A program made the position numbers and the translations under genes. Positions 17,369-25,937 of a stretch of 64,000 bases of DNA are shown here, in pieces (position 1 is the first letter of the stretch; each line of letters begins with the position of its first letter). The DNA lies in NCBI RefSeq assembly GCF_000577615.1, contig NZ_CBXX010000013.1, forward strand, positions 1 to 64,000. Reading direction: 5' to 3'. The DNA is from Herbaspirillum sp. RV1423. GTDB lineage: Bacteria > Pseudomonadota > Gammaproteobacteria > Burkholderiales > Burkholderiaceae_D. The notes below the pieces were generated by a model. That model was not told where the DNA came from. It did no database searches and saw nothing but the letters and a program-made list of their open reading frames with translations.

Positions 17369-18745
17369 ATGTCCAATGTTTCTCCCGTCGCACCTCCTGC
17401 AGCCCCCAAGGTCGGCTTTGTTTCCCTCGGCTGTCCCAAAGCCCTGGTGGATTCCGAACAAATTCTGACGCAACTGCGAGCTGAAGGTTATGACACCGCA
17501 AAGTCCTACGACGGCGCCGACTTGGTCATCGTCAATACCTGCGGTTTTATTGACGCCGCCGTGCAGGAATCGCTGGACGCCATCGGCGAGGCGTTGAGTG
17601 AAAACGGCAGAGTCATCGTCACCGGTTGCCTTGGCGCCAAAAAGGATGGCGATGGCGACGACCTGATCCAGAAAATCCATCCCAAGGTGCTGGAAGTGAC
17701 CGGTCCGCATGCGGTCGGCGAAGTCATGCAAGCGGTGCACAAGCACCTGCCCAAGCCGCACGAGCCATTCATCGATCTGGTGCCGGCGCAGGGCGTCAAG
17801 CTCACCCCCAAGCATTTCGCTTACCTGAAAATTTCCGAGGGCTGCAATCATCGCTGCAGCTTCTGCATCATCCCGTCCATGCGCGGCGACCTGGTGTCGC
17901 GTCCGATCGCCGACGTCATGCTGGAAGCCGAAAATCTGTTCAAGGCCGGCGTCAAGGAGTTGCTGGTTATTTCGCAGGACACCAGCGCCTACGGCGTCGA
18001 TGTCAAATTTCGCATGGGCTTCTGGAACGGGAAGCCGGTCAAGACACACATGACGCAACTGGTCGAAGCGCTGGGCGAGCTGGCCAGCCGGTACGGAGCC
18101 TGGGTTCGTCTGCACTACGTTTATCCCTATCCGCATGTCGACCAGATTATTCCGTTCATGGCGCAGGGTCATGTGTTGCCATATCTGGACGTGCCTTTGC
18201 AACATGCACATCCCGATGTGCTCAAACGCATGAAGCGCCCGGCCAGCGGCGAGAAAAACATCGAACGCATCCAGGCCTGGCGCAAGATGTGTCCCGACCT
18301 GACCATTCGCTCGACTTTCATCGCCGGCTTCCCTGGTGAGACCGAAGCCGAATTCCAGTATCTGCTCGACTTCCTGAAAGAAGCGGAGATTGATCGTCTT
18401 GGCTGTTTTGCCTACTCGCCGGTCGAAGGCGCGACGGCCAATCTGCTGGACAATCCGGTGCCGGAAGAAGTGCGCGAAGAACGTCGCGCACGCGTCATGC
18501 AATTACAGGAAGAGATTTCAAAAAAGCGTTTGCAAGCCAAGGTCGGCAAGACCTTGCGCGTGCTCATCGACGAAGTGGACCGCAACGGGGGCGTCGGTCG
18601 TTCGTATGCCGATGCGCCGGAAATCGACGGCGTAGTCTACGTCAAGCCGCCTTTTGAGCCGCACAAGAAACTGGTGGCGGGCCAGTTCGTCGACGTTGTG
18701 GTGACCGCTGCCGACGCGCATGATCTGTGGGCAGCCGCGCAATGA
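17369..18745 (+). CDS. rimO: Ribosomal protein S12 methylthiotransferase RimO
   Basis: Radical SAM enzyme that methylthiolates the conserved Asp of ribosomal protein S12. The 458-residue protein has the UPF0004 domain ([17 protein letters not shown]), the radical SAM cluster motif CNHRCSFC, and a C-terminal TRAM domain. RimO rather than MiaB is indicated by the [12 protein letters not shown] start. The ATG at 17369 is chosen from the conserved N-terminus. The stop overlaps the next start (ATGA). Confidence 0.94.
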   Translation: MSNVSPVAPPAAPKVGFVSLGCPKALVDSEQILTQLRAEGYDTAKSYDGADLVIVNTCGFIDAAVQESLDAIGEALSENGRVIVTGCLGAKKDGDGDDLIQKIHPKVLEVTGPHAVGEVMQAVHKHLPKPHEPFIDLVPAQGVKLTPKHFAYLKISEGCNHRCSFCIIPSMRGDLVSRPIADVMLEAENLFKAGVKELLVISQDTSAYGVDVKFRMGFWNGKPVKTHMTQLVEALGELASRYGAWVRLHYVYPYPHVDQIIPFMAQGHVLPYLDVPLQHAHPDVLKRMKRPASGEKNIERIQAWRKMCPDLTIRSTFIAGFPGETEAEFQYLLDFLKEAEIDRLGCFAYSPVEGATANLLDNPVPEEVREERRARVMQLQEEISKKRLQAKVGKTLRVLIDEVDRNGGVGRSYADAPEIDGVVYVKPPFEPHKKLVAGQFVDVVVTAADAHDLWAAAQ

Positions 18746-19176
18746 TGTCTGGCGTTGCGAAGATTTTGCTATTGTTTGTCCTGGCCGGCGTTGCCATGCG
18801 GGCGGTGGCGCAGCAAGTTGTAACCAGCGCTTCTGCGATCGCTCCGGCTCCGGTGCCGGGGACTTTGCAGGATATCGTGCGTAAACCGGTTGTCCTGCGC
18901 GGCACACTCGGCGACGACAAGATTCAGCTCACTCTTCAACCCAAGTCGAACGAGGACGGTTTTGAGGGCAAGTATTTTATCTTTGGTCAGAGCGCGCAGA
19001 TTTTGCTGGCGGGAGAGGTCGATCAGAACGATCTGATGATGGAAGAATCCCATAACGGCAAAGACGTGTCCGGCCAGTGGGAAGGCCGCTTCAAGAGCGG
19101 CCTGTTGAGCGGCACCTGGTCTACGCTCGATGGCGCCGTCGCCAAACCGTTTTCTTTGAAAATCGGTACTCCGTAA
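18742..19176 (+). CDS. Secreted protein of unknown function, coupled to rimO
   Basis: Protein of 144 residues with a cleavable signal peptide (hydrophobic core [15 protein letters not shown], likely cut after AVA). The mature part is beta-rich ([37 protein letters not shown]) and ends in a [21 protein letters not shown] segment like small periplasmic sandwich proteins. The start overlaps the rimO stop as ATGA, so it is co-translated with rimO. No named family recognised. Confidence 0.75.
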   Translation: MMSGVAKILLLFVLAGVAMRAVAQQVVTSASAIAPAPVPGTLQDIVRKPVVLRGTLGDDKIQLTLQPKSNEDGFEGKYFIFGQSAQILLAGEVDQNDLMMEESHNGKDVSGQWEGRFKSGLLSGTWSTLDGAVAKPFSLKIGTP

Positions 19177-19246
19177 GAACATACGAAGGCGGCAGCAATG
19201 CTCTGCGCCTGGACAATATAAAAACGATTTGACTCCGAGGTTATTC

Positions 19247-20422
19247 GTGGCAGAAAAATTATCTCCCCAGACAGCCCTGATTCATAGCGAATACAGCGCT
19301 CCTGATCATTTCGGCGCCTTGCCGGTCGGGATTCATCATGCGTCGACGGTGCTGTTTCCCAATGTCGCCGCCATGCGCGCGCGCAACTGGAAAGAAAAGA
19401 GCGGTTATACCTACGGTCTGCATGGCACGCCCACGACGTTCACATTGGAAGCGCGTCTGGCGGAGATCGAAGGCGGTCGCCACTGCCGCATTGTCCCCAG
19501 CGGTCTGGCCGCGATCGCGCTGGTCAATCTGGCGTTCCTGAAAACCGGCGACGACGTGTTGCTGCCGGATAATGTCTACGGCCCGAATCGCGAACAGGCG
19601 GCGTGGCTGGAGCGTGACTTTGGCATTACCGCGCGTTTTTACGATCCTTTGATCGGCGCGGGCATCGCCGGTCTGATTCGCGATAACACCAGATTGATCT
19701 GGACCGAAGCCCCCGGCTCGGTGTCGATGGAAGTCCCCGACATTCCCGCTATCTGCAAGGAGGCGCATGCGCGCGGCGTACCCGTGGCGATGGACAATAC
19801 CTGGTCGGCCGGCCTGGCGTTCCGCGCATTCGATCATGGCGTCGATATCGTGATGCAGGCGCTCACGAAGTACCAGTCCGGCGGCTCCGACGTATTGATG
19901 GGAGCCGTCATTACGCGCGACGACGAACTCAATCACAAGATCGAGCTGGCGCATATGCGTCTCGGTTTTGGCGTCGGCATGGACGACGTCTATCTGGTGT
20001 TGCGCAGTTTGCCATCGATGCGCCTGCGTTTCGATGCCCACGATGCCGCTGCGCGGAAAGTGGCGACGTGGCTCAAACAACGCCCTGAAATCAATAAAGT
20101 CTTGCATCCGGCATTGTCCGATTGCCCGGGACACGCTATCTGGCAACGCGACTTCACCGGCGCCGGCGGATTGTTTTCGGTGATTTTCGATGCCGGATTC
20201 AACGAAGAGCAGATTGATCGTTTCGTCGATGGACTTTCCCTGTTCAAGATCGGCTTCAGTTGGGGAGGCGCGCATAGTCTTTGCGTGCCTTATCGCATGC
20301 AGGGCATGCGCAAAACATGGGGCGAGCAGGGTGGGCTGGTTCGGCTCAATATCGGCCTGGAGTCGGCAGACGATTTGATCGCTGATATCGAACAGAGTCT
20401 GTTATTGATGCGTACTGCATAG
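19247..20422 (+). CDS. metC: Cystathionine beta-lyase-type PLP enzyme
   Basis: Cys/Met metabolism PLP enzyme of 391 residues, probably cleaving cystathionine to homocysteine. The PLP Lys is in ALTKYQSGGSDVLMG, and GYTYGLHGTPTTFTLEARLAEIEG and MDNTWSAGLAFRAFDHGVDI are typical. The N-terminus (LSPQTALIHSEY) and TTFTLE segment point to the proteobacterial MetC group over gamma-synthases. Start is GTG at 19247 with GAGG upstream; the TTG at 19229 is less likely. Confidence 0.88.
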   Translation: MAEKLSPQTALIHSEYSAPDHFGALPVGIHHASTVLFPNVAAMRARNWKEKSGYTYGLHGTPTTFTLEARLAEIEGGRHCRIVPSGLAAIALVNLAFLKTGDDVLLPDNVYGPNREQAAWLERDFGITARFYDPLIGAGIAGLIRDNTRLIWTEAPGSVSMEVPDIPAICKEAHARGVPVAMDNTWSAGLAFRAFDHGVDIVMQALTKYQSGGSDVLMGAVITRDDELNHKIELAHMRLGFGVGMDDVYLVLRSLPSMRLRFDAHDAAARKVATWLKQRPEINKVLHPALSDCPGHAIWQRDFTGAGGLFSVIFDAGFNEEQIDRFVDGLSLFKIGFSWGGAHSLCVPYRMQGMRKTWGEQGGLVRLNIGLESADDLIADIEQSLLLMRTA

Positions 20423-20913
20423 AAGGTAATAGGGCAAATTTACCTGGCCGAAATGAGGCAAGTCAGCGTGTCGGGTCGTCCATTATCGGTAAGTACTTAC
20501 AAAAAGCGTGTTTTTTTCTGCCGTTTTTTGTTGCAAATCAATGACATGGAAGTTTTTCATTAAGTAAGTAGTCGTTTGGCGACAACAAAGTAGGAAAACG
20601 CGCCGATTTTTAAATCTAAAAAATATTGGTATATATTCAATTTTTCCATTGATTTCTTTGCGGAAATTTTTTATTTCTTCCATAACTTGGCGCCTTGGAA
20701 ACCCAATACAGGCAAGGGGTTTAGAAAAAAATCTTGATTTTTTGAGATTTTTTGTCCTGTTTTTGTAAGATAAACACCTACAATTCCTGTGGGCAGTCAC
20801 CAACGAAAAATACCGACAGCCACTAATTTCCCGCCTTTCCTTACCCCCTCAGAATCGGCTTACCGGTAAGAAAAAGTAACCGGGTGTAAATTGTTTTTGA
20901 GCTGGGGGCTTAA
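20423..20913. promoter_or_regulatory. AT-rich upstream region of flhDC
   Basis: About 490 bp without a credible gene, markedly more AT-rich than its surroundings, with runs of A and T. It is the control region of the flagellar master operon. A possible sigma-70 promoter is TTGAGA (20742-20747) and TAAGAT (20766-20771), 18 bp apart, giving a leader of about 140 nt; this is a weak match. An open frame on the minus strand (20483-20803) has no protein-like features. Confidence 0.5.
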
Positions 20914-21231
20914 ATGAATACCAATGACATGATGGCTGAAATTCGAGATGCAAATCTGAGTTATTTGATGTTGGCTCAGCAAATGATCCGATCCGATAAG
21001 GCTACAGCCATATTCCGCCTTGGTATCAGCGATGAGATCGCGGAGATGATCCAAGGTCTGAGCAATGCGCAAATCCTCAAACTTGCTGGCACCAATATGA
21101 TGTTGACCCGTTTTCGTTTCGACGATGGTGCGATCCTCGGCATGCTGACCAATTACAACAAAGATAAAGGACTGGCGCAATCGCATGCGGCGATTCTGAT
21201 GGCTTGCCAGCCTGTCGAACAAATTTCCTGA
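20914..21231 (+). CDS. flhD: Flagellar transcriptional activator FlhD
   Basis: Partner of FlhC in the FlhD4C2 master activator of class II flagellar genes. At 105 residues it is slightly shorter than E. coli FlhD (116-119). The segment IRDANLSYLMLAQQMIRSDK and the following helix LGISDEIAEMIQGLSNAQILKLA match the family. The ATG at 20914 follows a G-rich tract (CTGGGGGC). Next gene is flhC. Confidence 0.95.
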   Translation: MNTNDMMAEIRDANLSYLMLAQQMIRSDKATAIFRLGISDEIAEMIQGLSNAQILKLAGTNMMLTRFRFDDGAILGMLTNYNKDKGLAQSHAAILMACQPVEQIS

Positions 21232-21353
21232 CGCTTCAATCATTCTTCGTGGTATGTTCCGGTTGGCTTGAGGCAACCAGGGGAGTGATTCACGGCATCA
21301 AGTCGAGTTGGTAGGTTGATTGTGGTTGTGATTAAAAAATATTGGGGGTGTTC

Positions 21354-21938
21354 ATGGCTAAGAAGAGCGTGATAACAGAAGCGCAAGAGATTCAATTGGC
21401 CATTGAGCTGATCAATCTGGGGGCACGTCTACAATTGCTCGAGTCTGAAACGTCCTTGTCGCGTGAACGCTTGCTTAAACTGTACAAAGAGCTCAAGGGC
21501 GTGTCGCCACCGAAAGGGATGCTGCCGTTTTCTACCGACTGGTTCATCACCTGGCAACCGAACATCCATTCCTCGCTGTTCATCAACATCCACAAGTATC
21601 TGGTCGAATACGCCAGGATCTCCGGCATCGAAGCAGTCATGAAGGCTTATAAGCTCTATCTAGAGCAAGCCGGGCAGGTCGCCGAGGGCGACGAATCGGT
21701 ATTATCGCTGACCCGTGCATGGACGCTGGTGCGCTTCTTTGAAAGCAAGATGTTGATGACTACGCCTTGCAGTAAATGCGGCGGGCACTTCGTGGTGCAT
21801 CGCCTGGATTTGCATCAGGATTATTTGTGCGGTCTTTGCCATATGCCGTCGCGCGCGGGTAAAACCAAGAAGGCCAAGGATGCCATTGCCGCGCCGGCCG
21901 TCGAAGTGGTCGCACCGATGGTTGCCGCAATCGCCTGA
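21354..21938 (+). CDS. flhC: Flagellar transcriptional activator FlhC
   Basis: DNA-contacting subunit of the FlhDC activator. The 194-residue protein has the conserved N-terminal half (IQLAIELINLGARLQLLESET) and the structural zinc site formed by CSKCGG and CGLCH near residues 138-162. The Ala/Lys-rich C-terminal tail is typical of beta-proteobacterial FlhC. ATG 21354 is preceded by GGGGGTG. Confidence 0.95.
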   Translation: MAKKSVITEAQEIQLAIELINLGARLQLLESETSLSRERLLKLYKELKGVSPPKGMLPFSTDWFITWQPNIHSSLFINIHKYLVEYARISGIEAVMKAYKLYLEQAGQVAEGDESVLSLTRAWTLVRFFESKMLMTTPCSKCGGHFVVHRLDLHQDYLCGLCHMPSRAGKTKKAKDAIAAPAVEVVAPMVAAIA

Positions 21939-21994
21939 ATTTGATTTCTGTCGCGTTACAATAATCGGCTTTTGATGCAGGCTTGGAGGCCGAG

Positions 21995-22771
21995 ATGACA
22001 TTGGGGCAGCGCAGATCCCTTCTGCAAGCACCTGCAATACAAGCGTTGATCGTTCTTTGTCTGGCCCTGATCCTGGCTTTGCTTGCCGAAGAAGCCATTG
22101 AACACTTCCTTGGCGTCGCCGTTTCTCCCGTTCCCTTCTCTTTTTTGCATGGCGCATTGGCTGCCGCTATCGCCTATATACGTCGCATGGCGTCGTGGTG
22201 GGTGCCGATCCTGTTCTTCTTTCCGCCGGCCGTCGTGTCGGTCAATGCCTTGCATTTGCCGCCGGCGATATTCCTCGTCGTTTTTCTTTTCCTGCTGTTA
22301 TTGTTCTGGTCGACCTTTCGCAGCCAGGTGCCGTTTTATCCATCCGGCCGCCCGGTCTGGGATGCGGTGGCTCGGTTATTGCCAGCCGATAAGCCGCTTC
22401 GGGTGATTGATATCGGCAGCGGCCTGGGCGGAGCAGTTCTCCATTTGTCGCGCCTGCGGCCGGATAGCCGGTTTGTCGGCATTGAATTGGCGCCCTTGCC
22501 GTGGCTGATCAGTCAGGCGCGTGCGCGGATCGGCGGCAGCCGCGGCAGTTTCAAGCGCGGCGATTATGCGTTGTTGGACTTCGCCGATTTCGACGCGATA
22601 TTCGCTTATCTGTCGCCGGCGGCGATGTCCGCGCTATGGCAAAAGGCGAGAGCGGAGATGCGCCCGGGAACGCTGCTGCTGAGCTATGAATTCATTATTA
22701 ATGAAGCAGCGCCGGATATCGTCATCCATCCTCAGGAAAAGGGGCCGGTTTTATATGGTTGGCGCATGTGA
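21995..22771 (+). CDS. Membrane-anchored class I SAM-dependent methyltransferase
   Basis: Protein of 258 residues with about four hydrophobic segments in the first 110 residues (ALIVLCLALILALLAEEAI and LPPAIFLVVFLFLLLLFW among them) and a soluble Rossmann methyltransferase domain behind them. Motif I is VIDIGSGLGGAVLHLSRL near residue 137, followed by the acidic strand end FVGIEL. The ATG at 21995 follows GGAGG. It sits between flhDC and motAB in the same direction. Its substrate is unknown; a role linked to motility is a guess from position. Confidence 0.8.
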   Translation: MTLGQRRSLLQAPAIQALIVLCLALILALLAEEAIEHFLGVAVSPVPFSFLHGALAAAIAYIRRMASWWVPILFFFPPAVVSVNALHLPPAIFLVVFLFLLLLFWSTFRSQVPFYPSGRPVWDAVARLLPADKPLRVIDIGSGLGGAVLHLSRLRPDSRFVGIELAPLPWLISQARARIGGSRGSFKRGDYALLDFADFDAIFAYLSPAAMSALWQKARAEMRPGTLLLSYEFIINEAAPDIVIHPQEKGPVLYGWRM

Positions 22772-22947
22772 AACAAAAAAAGAGCTGTGTTACATTCTCG
22801 GCACGTTATCAAGTTTCTATCTTTGCTGTCGTAATTGAAAATGAAAGCCCTCTTTCGGTCATGTATTCCATCATTTGCTTGAGAAGATTACATGTAACCT
22901 GATAGCAGGTAAAAAACACTGAACGCCACTGGGACGGGAGTAGGCAC

Positions 22948-23808
22948 TTGTTAGTCATAATTGGATATGTGATCGTCATGGCGTCCGTCTTCGGCGGATT
23001 TGCAATGGCCGGGGGGCATCTGGGGGCATTGCTGCAGCCCATCGAGTTGTTGATGATTGGCGGAGCAGCGGGGGGGGCCTTCCTTGTCGGCAACAGCAGT
23101 AAAGCCATCAAGGCCACGCTGAAGGCTTTGCCGACAGTTTTCAAGGGATCGACCTATACCAAGGCTCTGTACATGGAGCTGATGTCGTTGCTGTTTGAAA
23201 TCCTGACGAAGTCGCGCAAGGAAGGATTGATGTCCATCGAAGGGGATATCGAAGAGCCTGAGTCCAGCCCGATTTTCAGCAAATACCCCAGCGTGCTGGC
23301 CAATCATCATCTGATCGAGTTCATGACCGACTACTTGCGCCTCATGGTGTCGGGAAACATGGATGCGTTCCAGATCGAGAATCTGATGGATAACGAAATC
23401 GAAACCCATCATCACGAAGGTGAAATTCCGGTCCATTGTATTGCCAAGCTTGGCGATGGCATGCCGGCGTTCGGTATCGTGGCTGCTGTGATGGGGGTGG
23501 TGCATACTATGGAGTCTGTGGGTATTCCACCTTCCGAACTGGGTATGTTGATTGCGCACGCTCTGGTCGGCACCTTCCTCGGTATTTTGCTGGCCTATGG
23601 TTTCGTCGGTCCGCTGTCTGGTTTGCTTGAACAGAAACTGCATGAATCCACCAAGATATTCCAATGCGTCAAAGTCACCTTGCTCGCCAGTCTGAATGGT
23701 TATGCACCAGCCCTGTCGATCGAATTCGGCCGCAAGGTCTTGTTCTCGACGGAACGTCCGTCCTTCCTTGAGCTGGAAGAGCACGTCAAGCAGGCAAGGA
23801 GCAAGTAG
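22948..23808 (+). CDS. motA: Flagellar motor stator protein MotA
   Basis: Proton-channel stator subunit with four membrane helices, 286 residues. The start is TTG at 22948: the first residues LVIIGYVIVMASVFGGF align exactly with the MotA N-terminus and GGGAG lies upstream, while no ATG fits. The large cytoplasmic loop carries the charged KSRKEGLMSIEGDIEEP segment that interacts with FliG. Pro residues in GDGMPAFGIVAAVMG and FVGPLSGLL correspond to the torque-critical prolines. Confidence 0.95.
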   Translation: MLVIIGYVIVMASVFGGFAMAGGHLGALLQPIELLMIGGAAGGAFLVGNSSKAIKATLKALPTVFKGSTYTKALYMELMSLLFEILTKSRKEGLMSIEGDIEEPESSPIFSKYPSVLANHHLIEFMTDYLRLMVSGNMDAFQIENLMDNEIETHHHEGEIPVHCIAKLGDGMPAFGIVAAVMGVVHTMESVGIPPSELGMLIAHALVGTFLGILLAYGFVGPLSGLLEQKLHESTKIFQCVKVTLLASLNGYAPALSIEFGRKVLFSTERPSFLELEEHVKQARSK

Positions 23809-23841
23809 TCCGATATGACCAGTCATCAGCAGGAGTAAGAC

Positions 23842-24768
23842 ATGGCCGACGAAGGGCTACGTCCCATCATTGTAAAACGCATCAAGAAGGGCGGCGGCGG
23901 TCATCACGGCGGCGCCTGGAAGATCGCCTACGCCGACTTCGTGACGGCGATGATGGCGTTTTTCCTGTTGATGTGGCTGCTGGGTTCGACCGCCAAGGGC
24001 GACCTCAACGGTATCGCGGAATATTTCAAGACTCCGCTCAAGGTCGCGATGGCAGGCGGTTCCGGCAGCGGCGACGCCAACACCGTGTTGCCAGGCGGCG
24101 GCAAGGATCTGACGCGCCAGGACGGACAGTTGCGCAAGGGCGAGAACGACGTTGTCACCAAGCGCAGCATTCGTGCCGCTCAGGCCGAACTGGAAAAGGC
24201 CGAACGCACCCGTCTCGATGAGTTGAAGAAACGCATCGAAGCCGCCATTGACAGCAGCCCGACGCTCAAGCAATTCAAGAATCAGCTCCTGATCGATATC
24301 ACCACCGAAGGTTTGCGCATACAGATCGTGGATGAAAAGAACCGGCCGATGTTTGCCTTGGCGAGTGCACAGTTGCAGCCCTATACCAGGGAAATTCTGC
24401 GTGAAATCGGCAAGACGCTGAACGACGTGCCGAACAAGATCAGCCTCTCAGGCCACACCGATGCGACGCCATATTCCAGCGGTGAAAAGGGCTATAGCAA
24501 CTGGGAACTGTCAGCAGACCGCGCCAATGCGTCGCGTCGCGAGCTGATTTCCGGTGGCATGGACGAGTCGAAAGTGCTGCGCGTCGTAGGTTTGTCTTCT
24601 GCCGTGTTGCTTGACAAGGAAGATCCGTTTAACCCGATCAATCGCCGTATCAGCATCATCGTGATGAACAAGAAGGCGGAAGAGCTAGTGGAGAGCAATG
24701 GTTCGGCAATGGATGTGTCGTCGGACGCCGAAGTAAAAGAAGGTCTGAGCGAGCCGGCAAAAAAATAA
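23842..24768 (+). CDS. motB: Flagellar motor stator protein MotB
   Basis: Stator subunit that anchors the motor to peptidoglycan. The 308-residue protein has a short basic cytoplasmic tail, one membrane helix beginning at YADFVTAMMAFFLLMWL with the proton-carrying Asp32, a linker, and a C-terminal OmpA-like peptidoglycan-binding domain (LSGHTDATPY, NWELSADRANASRRELI). It follows motA by 33 nt with AGGAG upstream of its ATG. Confidence 0.96.
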   Translation: MADEGLRPIIVKRIKKGGGGHHGGAWKIAYADFVTAMMAFFLLMWLLGSTAKGDLNGIAEYFKTPLKVAMAGGSGSGDANTVLPGGGKDLTRQDGQLRKGENDVVTKRSIRAAQAELEKAERTRLDELKKRIEAAIDSSPTLKQFKNQLLIDITTEGLRIQIVDEKNRPMFALASAQLQPYTREILREIGKTLNDVPNKISLSGHTDATPYSSGEKGYSNWELSADRANASRRELISGGMDESKVLRVVGLSSAVLLDKEDPFNPINRRISIIVMNKKAEELVESNGSAMDVSSDAEVKEGLSEPAKK

Positions 24769-24811
24769 CTGGATTTTAAACACTAGGCCCAATTGAAAAG
24801 GAGGGCTTCGC

Positions 24812-25366
24812 ATGTCGACACCCAAAATGCTGCAAGAGCTTAAGCGCTTGCTGCTCGATACGGCAAGCGGTGGAAGCAGGCAACTGACGGAAGTCGAGAC
24901 GGATCTGGTGCAAACCAACATCCTGCTCGGCGAAGCGATCGAGAAACTGGGATCGAGCTTCATGGAGTTGCACACCGCTGTTCTCGCGCAGCAAAAAGAA
25001 ATAGAACTGCTCATGGCTGGCAATGGCAACTTGTCCGCTGCGGAAGTCGTTCGTCTGAAGGCAATGCAAGACGACATCACGCTGCACGTGAATGCGGCGG
25101 TCACCGGCTTGCAATTCCAGGACATGACCAGCCAGTTGCTGGAGCGCATCGTACGCCGTGTAATCGGCTTGCGCGATGCGCTGGGCGTGCTGAGTGCAAA
25201 CAGTTTTGAAATTACGCCGGATGCTTCGCAGTCGACGGAAGATCTGGAGGACTTGCTCAAGAACACGGTCGAATCAATGGAAGAGCGTCTGACCGCTCTG
25301 GAAAACGGCTTGTGGAAAACAGTGAGGCAAACGCGGATGGAGAGCGGCGATATCGAATTGTTTTGA
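24812..25366 (+). CDS. CheZ-like / chemotaxis-associated coiled-coil protein
   Basis: Largely helical protein of 184 residues between motB and cheY. The segment VTGLQFQDMTSQLLERIVRRV resembles the CheZ active-site helix region (FQDLTGQ), and the extreme C-terminus SGDIELF is an acidic-hydrophobic peptide reminiscent of the CheY-binding tail of CheZ. Similar LQFQD motifs also occur in receptor-like proteins, so CheY-phosphatase activity is inference. AGGAGG precedes the ATG at 24812. Confidence 0.6.
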   Translation: MSTPKMLQELKRLLLDTASGGSRQLTEVETDLVQTNILLGEAIEKLGSSFMELHTAVLAQQKEIELLMAGNGNLSAAEVVRLKAMQDDITLHVNAAVTGLQFQDMTSQLLERIVRRVIGLRDALGVLSANSFEITPDASQSTEDLEDLLKNTVESMEERLTALENGLWKTVRQTRMESGDIELF

Positions 25367-25516
25367 TCGTCGCTGCCTCGATGTGCGAATTCGGCGAGGT
25401 TCTTTGGTGCGCTGAAGATGAGCTGAATTTACATGCGTGATAGTAATTTTTGATAATGGATGCGGCATAATGGGTTTTTGCAACTCGTACCCGCAAATGA
25501 AGAACAGGGAGTAATG

Positions 25517-25882
25517 ATGTCTAAAACAATTCTTGCTGTAGACGACTCGGGGTCATTGCGCCAGATGGTGGTGTTCAGCCTGAAGGCCGCCGGTTATCAG
25601 GTCACCGAAGCGGTAGACGGGCAAGATGCGCTGGACAAGGCAAAGCTGCAAACTTTCGATCTGGTGCTGACGGATCAGAACATGCCGCGCATGGACGGTC
25701 TGACTTTGATTCGTTCCTTGCGCGCGTTGACCAGCTATCAGCGCGTCCCCATCCTGATGCTGACAACCGAGTTCAGCGACGAGATGAAGGCCAAGGGCAA
25801 GGCGGCGGGTGCCAATGGATGGCTGGTGAAGCCGTTCGATCCGCAGCGCCTGACCGAAGTGGTTAAAAAAGTCATCGGCTAG
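25517..25882 (+). CDS. cheY: Chemotaxis response regulator CheY
   Basis: Single receiver domain of 121 residues. The acidic pair is Asp9-Asp10, the phosphorylated Asp53 is in LVLTDQNMPRMDG, the switch Thr is Thr83, and Lys105 is in LVKPFDPQRL. It carries the CheA phosphate to the flagellar motor. A second ATG directly upstream at 25514 is equally possible; GGGAGTA precedes both. It lies directly upstream of cheA. Confidence 0.93.
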   Translation: MSKTILAVDDSGSLRQMVVFSLKAAGYQVTEAVDGQDALDKAKLQTFDLVLTDQNMPRMDGLTLIRSLRALTSYQRVPILMLTTEFSDEMKAKGKAAGANGWLVKPFDPQRLTEVVKKVIG

Positions 25883-25937
25883 TGTCAATAACCAACGATA
25901 AAAGATACACCTACAGTATCTATGACGGAGCCCAATC

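Noticed and set aside
20483-20803. 106-codon minus-strand frame in the flhD upstream region
   Set aside because: Low complexity, AT-driven, Lys/Phe/Arg-rich, no start signal; more likely regulatory DNA.
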